DNA of 64,000 nt from Caballeronia fortuita (lineage in GTDB: Bacteria > Pseudomonadota > Gammaproteobacteria > Burkholderiales > Burkholderiaceae). This document shows, piece after piece, positions 53,567 to 62,425 of the stretch. The stretch spans positions 248,001-312,000 of the forward strand of contig NZ_FCNX02000009.1 of assembly GCF_001544835.2 (NCBI RefSeq), given 5' to 3'. Positions within the stretch are counted from its first letter, which is position 1. Each line of letters starts with the position of its first letter. The translations under genes were made by a program, and so were the position numbers. The notes under the pieces were generated by a model that saw nothing but the letters and a program-made list of their open reading frames with translations, was not told the DNA's origin and did not search any database.

Positions 53567-54568
53567 ATGACGAAAGCTCTGCACTCGGAAGTGGGCGTAA
53601 GACCCTCAGCAATCAAACACCTCTCCACGCAGTCAGTGCCAGAGAGGGAGAGATTCGCCTACTGGATCGACGCGATCTGTCGGGTTTACGTTGGGCTTGA
53701 CGGAGACACCACCGAAGACGCACAGCGTGTACATGGGGATGTTCGGGCGTGCTCTCTTGGACCGCTCGTAGTGACCGATTTATGTTCGAGCCAGTTGGTT
53801 GTACGCAGAACGCCATCGTTGATAAGTGCTAGCGCAGACGATTGTGTGTTGGTCCACGTGCAGCATCGCGGCAGTACTGTCATCGCGCAAGATAACCGTC
53901 AGTGCGTCCTCGGTCCTGGCGACTTCGCGATCTACGATAGCTCGCGTCCCTATGAACTTAGGTGCGACGCTGACGCTCACCACACCTTGGTCATACGACA
54001 TCCGAAAGCCCAGTTGCTGCAGCATGTGGCCAACCTCGAGGATTTGACAGCGACCCTAATACCGGCCGGGCACCTCTCTTCACGCCTTTTGCACGAGATG
54101 CTTGCGGGAGTACTCGGAGGCGTTGAGGAACTCACGCCGGGTTCAGCGTCTAGCTTCGCGGAATCCATGACCTGCATGGCAGCTGCGGGACTACGCGGAC
54201 TTCCAGCGGCTAATCAACGACGTGGTTCGAACCTATCGTCGTTCCATATCGCGCGCGTGAAGGCCTTCGTCAACGAGAACCTGAGAGACCCTGATCTCTC
54301 GGTGTGTAAGATTGCGGCCGCAATGCATATGTCGAGCGACCACCTGTCTCGACTTTTCCGACATGAACCGCTGCAGCTGTCACGCCTCATTGCGCGCTTG
54401 CGGCTTGAAGCTTGCCGCCGCGACCTCGTTGACCCGCGACTGAAAAACCACAGCATCAGTGAGATAGCTTTTGGCTGGGCCTTCAGTGACGCGGCGAATT
54501 TTAGTCGCGCATTCCGTGAACAGTTTGGGATGTCTCCTCGCGAGTGGAGGAGCGCGGGTCCGGACTGA
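53567..54568 (+). CDS. AraC-family regulator, probably of the second ABC operon
   Basis: The 333-residue product has an AraC_binding_2 cupin-like domain (GDFAIYDSSRPYELRC near 122) and a C-terminal pair of helix-turn-helix motifs (CKIAAAMHMSSDHLSRLFRHE and SISEIAFGWAFSDAANFSRAFREQFGMSPREWR). It belongs to the same subfamily as the regulator at 43789. GAGG precedes the ATG at 53567; an ATG at 53552 is possible. It stands directly before, and in line with, the second importer operon, which it probably activates. Confidence 0.88.
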   Translation: MTKALHSEVGVRPSAIKHLSTQSVPERERFAYWIDAICRVYVGLDGDTTEDAQRVHGDVRACSLGPLVVTDLCSSQLVVRRTPSLISASADDCVLVHVQHRGSTVIAQDNRQCVLGPGDFAIYDSSRPYELRCDADAHHTLVIRHPKAQLLQHVANLEDLTATLIPAGHLSSRLLHEMLAGVLGGVEELTPGSASSFAESMTCMAAAGLRGLPAANQRRGSNLSSFHIARVKAFVNENLRDPDLSVCKIAAAMHMSSDHLSRLFRHEPLQLSRLIARLRLEACRRDLVDPRLKNHSISEIAFGWAFSDAANFSRAFREQFGMSPREWRSAGPD

Positions 54569-54853
54569 CCAGTCTGTAAGCGGTTTTGTCCCCGTCAACG
54601 TATGCCTCCGCGTGTCGTGTCTCCCGCATGCCCGAGGGCAAACTGCAAGGTCGGGTCGTGCTCTTCCGCTCGCCGCTTCATCTGCATTCGCATTCGATCG
54701 CTGATAGGTCCTACATGCCGGAGACGGACAAGAATCGTGTCTTTTGGCAACCAGATTCGGCCCTCTCCGGGCGCGTAAGCTGTCTCCCGTGCTTAAGCGA
54801 AGCACAGGTGTGTAAGTCGACTGTGATTTCTACAATTGAGGCGCGTGACAGAG

Positions 54854-56134
54854 ATGAGTGAGACAAAAGCAAAGACGGGCCGTCGTCAGTTTCTCGGGAC
54901 GGCGATTAGCGCGGCCGCTGCCCTTTCTGTGGCTGGACCGCGCCGAGCTTTCGCGGCAGACGACACAATCCGCATAGGCTACGTGTCACATAAAACGGGA
55001 CCCTTCGCTCCTTTCGCCGAGGCAGATGACTTTGTCCTGGGCCAAGTTCGTAAAGCTGTCGCCGGCGGCGTGGTGATTTCTGGTAAGCGCTACAACGTGA
55101 AGATCATCGACCGGGACGACCAAAGTAACCCGGACCGCCAAGCAAACATCGCTGCGGACCTCATCAACAACGAGAACGTCGACCTCATGCTTGGGCAAGT
55201 GACCGCCGGCGTGGGACTAGCCCAGCAGTGTGAACTCAACGGGGTACCATGCGTCACGACGATGAGCCCGTGGCAAGCCTGGATGTTCCCTTTAAAGGGG
55301 AGTCCAGAGAAAGGCTTCAGCAACATATTTCATTTCTTCTGGGGTATCGACGACATCGGCAAGGTCTATCTCGATATCTGGAAGAACGTTCCCGGTAAGA
55401 AGGTAGTCGGCGTTCTGTTCGAGAACACCCTGCAAGGGGCCGCGATGGGAGACCCGAAGACAGGCTTCCCCGCGATGGCTGTCGCCGCGGGTTACAAAGT
55501 GGTCGACCTCGGAAGATTCGCGCCAGGAAGCGATGACTATTCGAACTACATCCAGGCCTTCAAGAAGGAAGGCGTGCAAATCGTCACGGGTGTTGTTTCG
55601 CCTCCTGACTGGGCGAGCTTTGTAAAACAATCGGCCCAGATGGGTCTTGCGCCGGCAGCGGAGACCGTGGCTAAAGCACTTCTTTTCCCGGCAGGCGTCG
55701 CGGCTTTGGGACAGAAAGCAAACGGCATGTCTACCGAGCTCTGGTGGTCGCCGGCTTACCCGTTTAAGAGCAGCCTGACTGGCGAAACGGCCCGGCAACT
55801 TGCCGACACATATCAAAGCGCGACTAAGAAGGCTTGGACTCAGCCGATCGGGCCAATGCACGCTTTGTTTGAAGTGGGGGTGCAAGCACTGAAATCAAGC
55901 GCAGACCCGAAAAATCCAAAGAAGGTCGTCGAGGCCGTGCGAAACCTGAAGATGGACACGATTGTCGGTCGAATCGACTTCCCGGGGAGCGGAGTCAAGA
56001 ACGTTTCAAAAATGCGTGTGGTCGGCGGTCAATGGTTTGTCAATGACAAGGGAAGCCCTGAGATCTACATCACGACAAACGGAACGGCCCCGGAGATCCC
56101 AACCCAGAGGAAGTTTGAGCTGTTGAAGGCGTAA
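54854..56134 (+). CDS. HAAT-family ABC substrate-binding protein
   Basis: The 426-residue precursor has a twin-arginine signal (TGRRQFLGTAISAAAALSVAG) ending near RAFAAD, then a Peripla_BP_6 domain (IRIGYVSHKTGPFAPF, VKIIDRDDQSNPDRQANIAADL). It is only distantly similar to the binding protein at 46846. Ligands of such long LivK-like proteins include aromatic acids and amides; none can be fixed here. First gene of a five-gene transporter operon; a TACAAT box lies shortly upstream at 54829-54834. Confidence 0.88.
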   Translation: MSETKAKTGRRQFLGTAISAAAALSVAGPRRAFAADDTIRIGYVSHKTGPFAPFAEADDFVLGQVRKAVAGGVVISGKRYNVKIIDRDDQSNPDRQANIAADLINNENVDLMLGQVTAGVGLAQQCELNGVPCVTTMSPWQAWMFPLKGSPEKGFSNIFHFFWGIDDIGKVYLDIWKNVPGKKVVGVLFENTLQGAAMGDPKTGFPAMAVAAGYKVVDLGRFAPGSDDYSNYIQAFKKEGVQIVTGVVSPPDWASFVKQSAQMGLAPAAETVAKALLFPAGVAALGQKANGMSTELWWSPAYPFKSSLTGETARQLADTYQSATKKAWTQPIGPMHALFEVGVQALKSSADPKNPKKVVEAVRNLKMDTIVGRIDFPGSGVKNVSKMRVVGGQWFVNDKGSPEIYITTNGTAPEIPTQRKFELLKA

Positions 56135-56175
56135 GGGCAGTCTCCACGTTTGGATCGCACTTGCTATTTGGGGGT

Positions 56176-56964
56176 ATGGACGTGTTGCTAGAATTGCGAG
56201 ACGTGCGTAAGAGTTTTGGCGCAACGCAAGTCATTAAGGGACTCAGCTTCTCGGTCAATACAGGCGAGTTCGTCGGCGTTATTGGTCCGAACGGGGCCGG
56301 AAAGTCGACGGCTTTCGGACTGATTGCTGGTCACCTTAGATCCGATACCGGAAGCATCCTCTTCGATGGAGACGACGTCACGTCGCTGGGCGCAGACGCG
56401 CGTTGCCGCGCGGGGATTGGTCGAACCTTTCAAGTGCCCCAGCCGTTCGCTGGGATGACAGTGTTTGAAAACGCGTTGGTCGCAGCGACGTATGGAGCTG
56501 AGCTAACTGGCCGCAAGGCTTCGTTCGCAGCACATGACGCAATTGATCGTTGTGGTTTATCTGATGTGCGTAGCAGCCCTGCGGGCAGTTTGACGCTTTT
56601 GCAGCGTAAGCGTTTGGAACTTGCCAGGGCACTGGCGACGTCGCCTCGTCTGTTGCTCCTGGACGAGGTTGGGGGCGGCCTAACGGACTCCGAGGTCGCC
56701 GAGTTGTTGCAACTTGTTCGGGGAATTCATTCGAGCGGAGTGACAGTCATTTGGATTGAGCACCTCGTCCATGCGCTCGTATCGGTAGCTGAACGACTCG
56801 TAGTGCTGACCGAAGGAAGTCTCTTGGCAGACGGTAAGCCGACTGATGTAATTAATAGCAAAATCGTGCGAGAGACCTATCTCGGAGAAGAACTAGCGAT
56901 GGAAGAGGAAGTTCCTCCGCTGTCACCACCAAGTACAGTAGGAGGGGCGCATGCTGCGGATTAA
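56176..56964 (+). CDS. LivG-type ABC ATPase
   Basis: The 262-residue ATPase has Walker A GPNGAGKS (about 39-46), the LivG-type segment GIGRTFQVPQPFAGMTVFEN, a divergent signature (LTLLQRKRLELARAL) in place of LSGGQ, and Walker B LLLLDEVGGGL with glutamate preserved. H-loop WIEHLVHAL is present. I chose the ATG at 56176, preceded by GGGGGT. It overlaps the next ATPase gene by 14 bases. Confidence 0.9.
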   Translation: MDVLLELRDVRKSFGATQVIKGLSFSVNTGEFVGVIGPNGAGKSTAFGLIAGHLRSDTGSILFDGDDVTSLGADARCRAGIGRTFQVPQPFAGMTVFENALVAATYGAELTGRKASFAAHDAIDRCGLSDVRSSPAGSLTLLQRKRLELARALATSPRLLLLDEVGGGLTDSEVAELLQLVRGIHSSGVTVIWIEHLVHALVSVAERLVVLTEGSLLADGKPTDVINSKIVRETYLGEELAMEEEVPPLSPPSTVGGAHAAD

Positions 56965-57643
56965 AGGCCTCGACGCCTACTACGGGCTGTTCCAAGCGTT
57001 ATTCGGCGTCGATTTTCAAGTGGCGCCTGGTGAGACCGTTGCGCTTATTGGCGCTAACGGCGCGGGGAAGACGACTCTGCTCCGCGCTATTGCCGGAGCA
57101 CTGCACACTCCGAGCGAAAGCATGTTGCTCAATGGGTTGCCTGCCGGTGCTTCCACAGAAAAGCAACAGCTGGAGCGGGGCATTGCATTGGTGCCAGAGG
57201 GTAGACGCTTGTTCGCCAGCCTCTCGGTCAGAGAGAATCTCTTGCTTGGTGAACGTAATGGTCGGGTAGGTGAATGGACGACCAGGCGAATACTCGGCGA
57301 ATTACCTGCGCTGGAGCCGCTCCTCGAACGTCCCGCGACCGCACTTTCCGGAGGCCAACAGCAACTGGTCGCTATCGCTCGTGCGTTGGTGTGCAACCCT
57401 TCCTATCTTTTATGCGATGAAGTGTCCCTTGGCTTGTCTCCACTTGCTGTCGGGGAAGTATATCGGCTGTTGGAGAAGGTAAGGCTCGCGGGAACAGCAA
57501 TCGTTCTAGTCGAACAGAACGTGCAGCGCGCTTTAGTTGAGTCGGACCGGTACTTCTGCATACAGAAGGGACGTATTGTGCTTGAAGGAAACTCAGCGAA
57601 CGCCGACTTTCATGCGGTTGCGGAAGCCTACTTTGGAGTTTGA
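56951..57643 (+). CDS. LivF-type ABC ATPase
   Basis: The 230-residue ATPase has Walker A GANGAGKT, signature LSGGQQQLVAIARAL, Walker B YLLCDEVSLGL (aspartate-glutamate kept) and H-loop VEQNVQRAL. It pairs with the LivG-type protein to power the importer. Its stop is followed within two bases by the permease start. Confidence 0.92.
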   Translation: MLRIKGLDAYYGLFQALFGVDFQVAPGETVALIGANGAGKTTLLRAIAGALHTPSESMLLNGLPAGASTEKQQLERGIALVPEGRRLFASLSVRENLLLGERNGRVGEWTTRRILGELPALEPLLERPATALSGGQQQLVAIARALVCNPSYLLCDEVSLGLSPLAVGEVYRLLEKVRLAGTAIVLVEQNVQRALVESDRYFCIQKGRIVLEGNSANADFHAVAEAYFGV

Positions 57644-57644
57644 T

Positions 57645-58511
57645 ATGAGCGCAACTGTAGAACTTGTCTCTAACGGCTTGATGCTTGGTGCCTTGTATGC
57701 CCTATTTGGGCTCGGCCTAAGCTTGACCGTTGGTGTGATGCGCATCATCAATATTGCGCACGGTGACTTCATCGTTCTTGGCGCGTACATTGCCAGTGTT
57801 GCTGTGACATCCCTTGGTATAAATGCGCTGTCATCGGTTGTCATTGTCGTGCCGATAATGGCTTGCATTGGATGGCTCCTTCAGAGACTACTTTTGAATC
57901 GAGTAATCAGTGGAGGGCCACTTTCGCCGCTGTTGGTGACATTTGGATTATCGGTTGTCTTGCAAAATCTGTTGCTGCAGTTTTTTACAGCGGATACGAA
58001 GAGCCTTCCCTCGGGCACCCTAGGATTAGCTGGTGTTCAAGTCGGTGATATTTCGTTTGGCGTTCTTCCGCTAGTTATCACCGGCGTCAGCGTCGTCGTC
58101 TACGCTGGCACGAACGCGCTTGTAACGCGGACTCATTGGGGACGGCAAGCACGCGCAGTTGCAGATGACCCGATTACGGCCCGCCTGATAGGGGTGAACG
58201 ACAAGAAGTTCTTTGCGCTCGTTGCAGCATTCACCATGGGTGTGGTTGGTTTCGCATCTGTGTTGTATGGGATTCGTACTCCCTTCACCCCGACCGCTGG
58301 TCCAGAGCGTCTTCTTTTCGCATTTGAGGCGGTCGTTCTCGGTGGCGTGGGGCAGTTGTGGGGCACGTTCATCGGCGGATTGATCATTGGCCTTGCCCAG
58401 GTCGTAGGGGCGCATGTGAGCTCAGGCCTAGGACCTATGTTTGGGCACTTGATATTCCTCGTGGCATTAATCACTCGACCAGAGGGAATTTTCAAAGCCC
58501 CGGCACGCTAA
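57645..58511 (+). CDS. LivH-type ABC permease
   Basis: The 288-residue product starts MSATVELVSNGLMLGALYALFGLG and shows the LivH hallmark TVGVMRIINIAHGDFIVLGAY. Eight hydrophobic segments are visible, with the cytoplasmic ARAVADDPITARLIGVND loop for ATPase contact. The ATG at 57645 is chosen over a longer frame reaching into the ATPase gene. Confidence 0.92.
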   Translation: MSATVELVSNGLMLGALYALFGLGLSLTVGVMRIINIAHGDFIVLGAYIASVAVTSLGINALSSVVIVVPIMACIGWLLQRLLLNRVISGGPLSPLLVTFGLSVVLQNLLLQFFTADTKSLPSGTLGLAGVQVGDISFGVLPLVITGVSVVVYAGTNALVTRTHWGRQARAVADDPITARLIGVNDKKFFALVAAFTMGVVGFASVLYGIRTPFTPTAGPERLLFAFEAVVLGGVGQLWGTFIGGLIIGLAQVVGAHVSSGLGPMFGHLIFLVALITRPEGIFKAPAR

Positions 58512-58544
58512 ACAAGCGGCGTTTTAATAGAAGGAATTCCTCAA

Positions 58545-59567
58545 ATGAGCGATAAAGAGATACCCTTGCGCCGGGCCGAAATATCCGAGCGCCGGCCGTC
58601 AGCGTCGAAGCTCTCCATAGCGATAGCTAAGTGGTCAGTCGCGGTATTGATAACACTCGCACTCGCGCTTCTTCCTTATTATGCGAGTTTCGGGACACTG
58701 CGGCTGTCGGTTGAGATTTTGACCGTTTTTGCTGTGGCGCTAGCGTGGAACCTCCTTGCTGGATATGGTGGACTCGTCGCGGTAGGTCAGCATGCTTTTA
58801 TTGGCCTCGGGGCGTACACCCTTTTCGCTGTCTCGAACCAGTTCGGTGTCAATCCGTGGGTGACGTTGCCTATCGCGGGTTTGGCAAGCGCGGCATTCGC
58901 GCTCCTGAGTGCTTGGCCAATGTTTCGCTTGTCAGGGCCAAACTTCGCCGTCGGGACCTGGGTGCTCGCTGAGGTACTACGTATCGGCGCTCAGAACTGC
59001 GATTGGCTCGGTGGCAGCGGTGGCCTCCCCCTCATGGCAATGCGCGAGTTTAGCCGCGAGACCCGCAACTTCGGCGCTTACTGGGCAGCGTTGGCAATAG
59101 GAATCGGCTCGCTTTGGGGCGCTCGGCATATCCTGAGAGGCAAGCTCGGGCTAGGGTTAATGAGCGTCCGCGACTCCGCCGCCGCGGCGCAAGCGAGCGG
59201 CGTGCCCATTTACCGGGTGAAACTCCTGCTGTGGGTTATAGCCGGAACTATCACCGGGCTAGCAGGCGCCGTCGCATATATGAGCACGCTACAAGTTACG
59301 CCCGACGCCAGCTTTGGTTTGCAATGGACGGCGGAAGCCATCTTCATAACGATTCTCGGCGGTCTTGGAACTCTTGAGGGTCCCATTATCGGGACGGTGA
59401 TTTACTTCGCCTTAAGGGAGGCAACTGCGGGGTACGGAACTTGGTATTTCGTTGGCCTTGGAACGCTGGCGATCGTCACCATGCTCATCGCTCCCGGCGG
59501 GGCTTGGAGTCTTATTGCACGCCGGTGGTCCTTGGACCTGTTTTCAGTTCGACGGCGCGCCGACTAG
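58545..59567 (+). CDS. LivM-type ABC permease
   Basis: The 340-residue product has a polar N-terminal 30 residues, then about nine hydrophobic segments with the LivM marks NLLAGYGGLVAVGQHAFIGLGAY and the MSVRDSAAAAQASGVPIYRVKL coupling loop. It closes the second importer operon; here permease and ATPase are separate genes, unlike the first cluster. No clear terminator follows. Confidence 0.92.
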   Translation: MSDKEIPLRRAEISERRPSASKLSIAIAKWSVAVLITLALALLPYYASFGTLRLSVEILTVFAVALAWNLLAGYGGLVAVGQHAFIGLGAYTLFAVSNQFGVNPWVTLPIAGLASAAFALLSAWPMFRLSGPNFAVGTWVLAEVLRIGAQNCDWLGGSGGLPLMAMREFSRETRNFGAYWAALAIGIGSLWGARHILRGKLGLGLMSVRDSAAAAQASGVPIYRVKLLLWVIAGTITGLAGAVAYMSTLQVTPDASFGLQWTAEAIFITILGGLGTLEGPIIGTVIYFALREATAGYGTWYFVGLGTLAIVTMLIAPGGAWSLIARRWSLDLFSVRRRAD

Positions 59568-61109
59568 TCACCGGAAAACGCAATGCAAGCTGATGGCTGC
59601 AACCGCCGAATCCCGGCGACGGAAGTGACGGTAGGCCGACGATTGATGGACGCGCATGCAACTTGAAAATGCGCAAGCGCGGGCGCCATGTTCGTCAACG
59701 TGGCTGCGCGTCAGTTCACGCGAATTGCATGATTACGGCGCGAGCGGTGTGCATGTTGGCGACTGGTGCGATTGGCGGCTTTTCGACCCTGTTGTCATCA
59801 GGGGGACCTGTCCGGCATTGTCCGGGTGAGGCATAGCATGAAACGTAAAATCTCACGGATATACCGGTGACGAAGAAACGCTCGGTAAGTTCACGCAGCG
59901 GCCACAGGGCCGTCTGCCTGAACCGCCTAGGGCGCTGCTGGACGAACTGGTAAAGGGGCCGACAACGCCGGCCCACGTGCAGGATCTGATACTGGCGTTC
60001 AATAAAGCGGTCATCGGACGCAAATGAGTGCCGAGATGCAACCGCACCCGGGAGTATCCGTCAGCTTACGTCCGGACGCGACGACGAAGTGGTGCTGTTC
60101 AATGAAAGCGGCACGACGCCACCACTGCGGCGCGCCGGCAAGCAGGGACTCGCGCCCACAGCATCGGTTTGATGCCGCGGATCAACCCCTACTGGTCATC
60201 AAGGAAAATATGCGGGAATCGGTGAAGTCGCAGATACGAGTGAGGTCACTGCATGGTTCACTACCCAGCGACTCGATCGTAGACATTGTCGACGGCACAA
60301 ACCGGTTGCCCCAAAGGCGCTGAATAGCCGTGATGATGTTTGCTCGCCGGCCGCGCAAGAGACGAGTCTTGATCTCATCGGTATCTCTCTCCGACACTAA
60401 TATATTGAGAGGCCGCGCCGAAATTTATCGTTCCGGTCGAGGCTCAGAAACTGCTGAGAAACGGTCGGCACCAGAGGACGAAGATTTTGGAGTACGGCAT
60501 TGAGTTGAACGCGCCAAGGCTTGATCCAACTTCGAGGCGAAAGACCGTGGGCTGAATCTGTAGCTTCCGATACTGCGGAAGTGCTCCTTGAGAAATGTTC
60601 GGCACGTCTCGTTGGCACCTTGCGAAGAGGACGTAGTAGCAACGTAGTAAGTGCGAAACAGGCGGTCCGGACTTCCGTTTTTTATCGATGCGTGAGCTGC
60701 ACTACGTAAGACATCGGTCCTCGCAGCCAGTAACCGGTCACAGGTCCAATATTGATCGTCCCAAGCAGTCATTTTCGACTGGTCGCTCGTCGCACAACAC
60801 CTAGATAGTTAATAAGGCGCTCGTGCTTGCTTGACGGCGGCGATGATGGTCCTGGCGCAAGGATGCAGTTTGCAGACGACGGCGAGGTCTCAGCAATCTG
60901 GGGAAGTCGAATACCTCAAGAACACCAGCACGATGCGCTTCAAACAGCGCCGCCTCACCACCGCCTTTATGCGGCGCGTCGAAGTAAATCGCGCAGCAAC
61001 GATTCCGAATGCGCTCGCACTGGACGCGATTGATGTCGCCGCGCTCAACGGCGGCGAAGCGCTGGCGCTTGGGGTGAATCACAGTCGACTCGGAAGTGCT
61101 CGGCGGCGA
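59568..61109. other. decayed intergenic region with IS debris
   Basis: About 1.5 kb without an intact gene. It contains an IS256-like scrap at 59868-60026. A plus-strand frame at 60831-61124 is protein-like but unrecognised. The rest shows no signature on either strand. Confidence 0.5.
59868..60026 (+). pseudogene. possible IS256-family transposase N-terminal scrap
   Basis: One frame reads LPEPPRALLDELVKGPTTPA and on to DLILAFNKAVIGRK before a TGA. The pattern (LP.ELLD..V.GP......L...F.KA..ER) recalls the start of mutator-type IS256 transposases; a shifted frame continues with SAEM, also expected there. Too short to be sure. Confidence 0.35.
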
Positions 61110-61934
61110 TCAGCTCAAGTTTAGGATCTCGCGAGCCTGGGCTGCTGTTGCGACAGGGCGACCATACTCCTGGCATAGATCGGCAACTTGTCGTACAAGC
61201 GCGGCATTGGACGGGGCGAGCGTATTCTTGTCCATCCGTACATTGTCCTCTAATCCGGTGCGGCAGTGCCCCCCAAGCTCAAGAGACCAGCGAGCCATCG
61301 TCAGTTGATCGCGGCCAATGCCGGCTCCGGTCCACGTCGCATCGGGCGAAAGCCGCTTGAGCGTATGAACGTAGAATTCAAGCACTTCGCGATCGACCGG
61401 CATTGCGTTCTTGATGCCCATCACAAACTGAATGTGCAGAGGACCAACAATCGCTTCCGCCTTTTGCATAGCTGCGGCCTGGAAGATCATCGACAAGTCA
61501 AAGGCCTCCACTTCCGGCTTGACGCCGTAGGCTTTCATTTCGGCAGCGAGCCAGTTGACCAAGTCCGGCGGATTGTCATAGACCCGGGTTGGAAAGTTGA
61601 CCGAGCCGGTTGCCAGGGATGCCATGTCAGGCCGTAGGCATAGCATGGCCCCTCTCTCATTGCCCGCCCCGGAGCGACCGCCGGTTGACACCTGGGTGAT
61701 CATGCCCGGCGCATACTTTCGAATGCCTTCCAGCAGTAGGGCGAAACGATCGGGATTTGACGTAGGAGTTTCGTCATCGTTGCGGACGTGGAGATGGACA
61801 AGGGTCGCCCCTGCTTCGAATGCCGCCTGAGTCGATTCAACCTGCTCGTTCACCGTGATCGGCACAGCCGGATTATCTTTTTTGCGCGGCAGTGATCCAG
61901 TAATCGCAACAGAAATGATGCAGGGAATGTTCAT
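61110..61934 (-). CDS. beta-keto acid cleavage enzyme (BKACE, DUF849)
   Basis: The 274-residue product has the BKACE marks: ATLVHLHVRNDD with zinc-ligand histidines H47 and H49, QVSTGGRSG, PTRVYDNPPDLV, EVEAFDLSMI, QFVMGIKNAMP and the C-terminal TGLEDNVRM. Enzymes of this family condense a beta-keto acid with acetyl-CoA and release acetoacetate plus a new CoA ester; 3-keto-5-aminohexanoate cleavage enzyme is the prototype. The substrate here is unknown. I chose ATG 61934 (MNIPCIISVAITG). The monooxygenase gene upstream on the same strand may belong to the same pathway. Confidence 0.88.
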   Translation of the reverse strand: MNIPCIISVAITGSLPRKKDNPAVPITVNEQVESTQAAFEAGATLVHLHVRNDDETPTSNPDRFALLLEGIRKYAPGMITQVSTGGRSGAGNERGAMLCLRPDMASLATGSVNFPTRVYDNPPDLVNWLAAEMKAYGVKPEVEAFDLSMIFQAAAMQKAEAIVGPLHIQFVMGIKNAMPVDREVLEFYVHTLKRLSPDATWTGAGIGRDQLTMARWSLELGGHCRTGLEDNVRMDKNTLAPSNAALVRQVADLCQEYGRPVATAAQAREILNLS

Positions 61935-62425
61935 GCTCAATTTCACTAGGAGTGAGGTAGGACACAGTCGCGCATCTGACTGCGGCGACCCTGAATGCAG
62001 TATTGAAGAGTAAGGCTGTTGAACTCAAACAACCGTCTGTTCCTTCTGAAGGACACTTCGAGCGCGAAGAGTTCCGTAGCCGCTGAAAACCGTCCGGTTT
62101 CGCTTACATACGTTCTAGCTCCAATTGAAATCAAGGCCAGACGCCAGGGCCTGTAGAGCTTTCGAGCAGCGCGGTCACTTTGCAGGGCGTTTCCCGATCT
62201 CTGTCGTGCCGTTCCTGATCGCAACATGCGTAGACATGCAAACGACGCACGCTGCCCTACGCGACGCGTGGCCGGTACCGGGATCCGGCGAAGCCGGCCC
62301 GGCCACGAACCTCGTAGTGCCGTCGCGCGTCAAAGTAAGCGCTGAAACGAGACACCTGTCTTCGTCGCCTTTGCAGAGCGTCGCGAACGACCGTGTTCAC
62401 GGCACGACGAAGGTCTCTGTTATCG
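61935..62425. other. intergenic between BKACE and monooxygenase genes
   Basis: No gene is seen. A GC-rich stem (CGTGGCC at 62267 with GGCCACG at 62301) could end the monooxygenase transcript but has no U-run. Confidence 0.4.
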
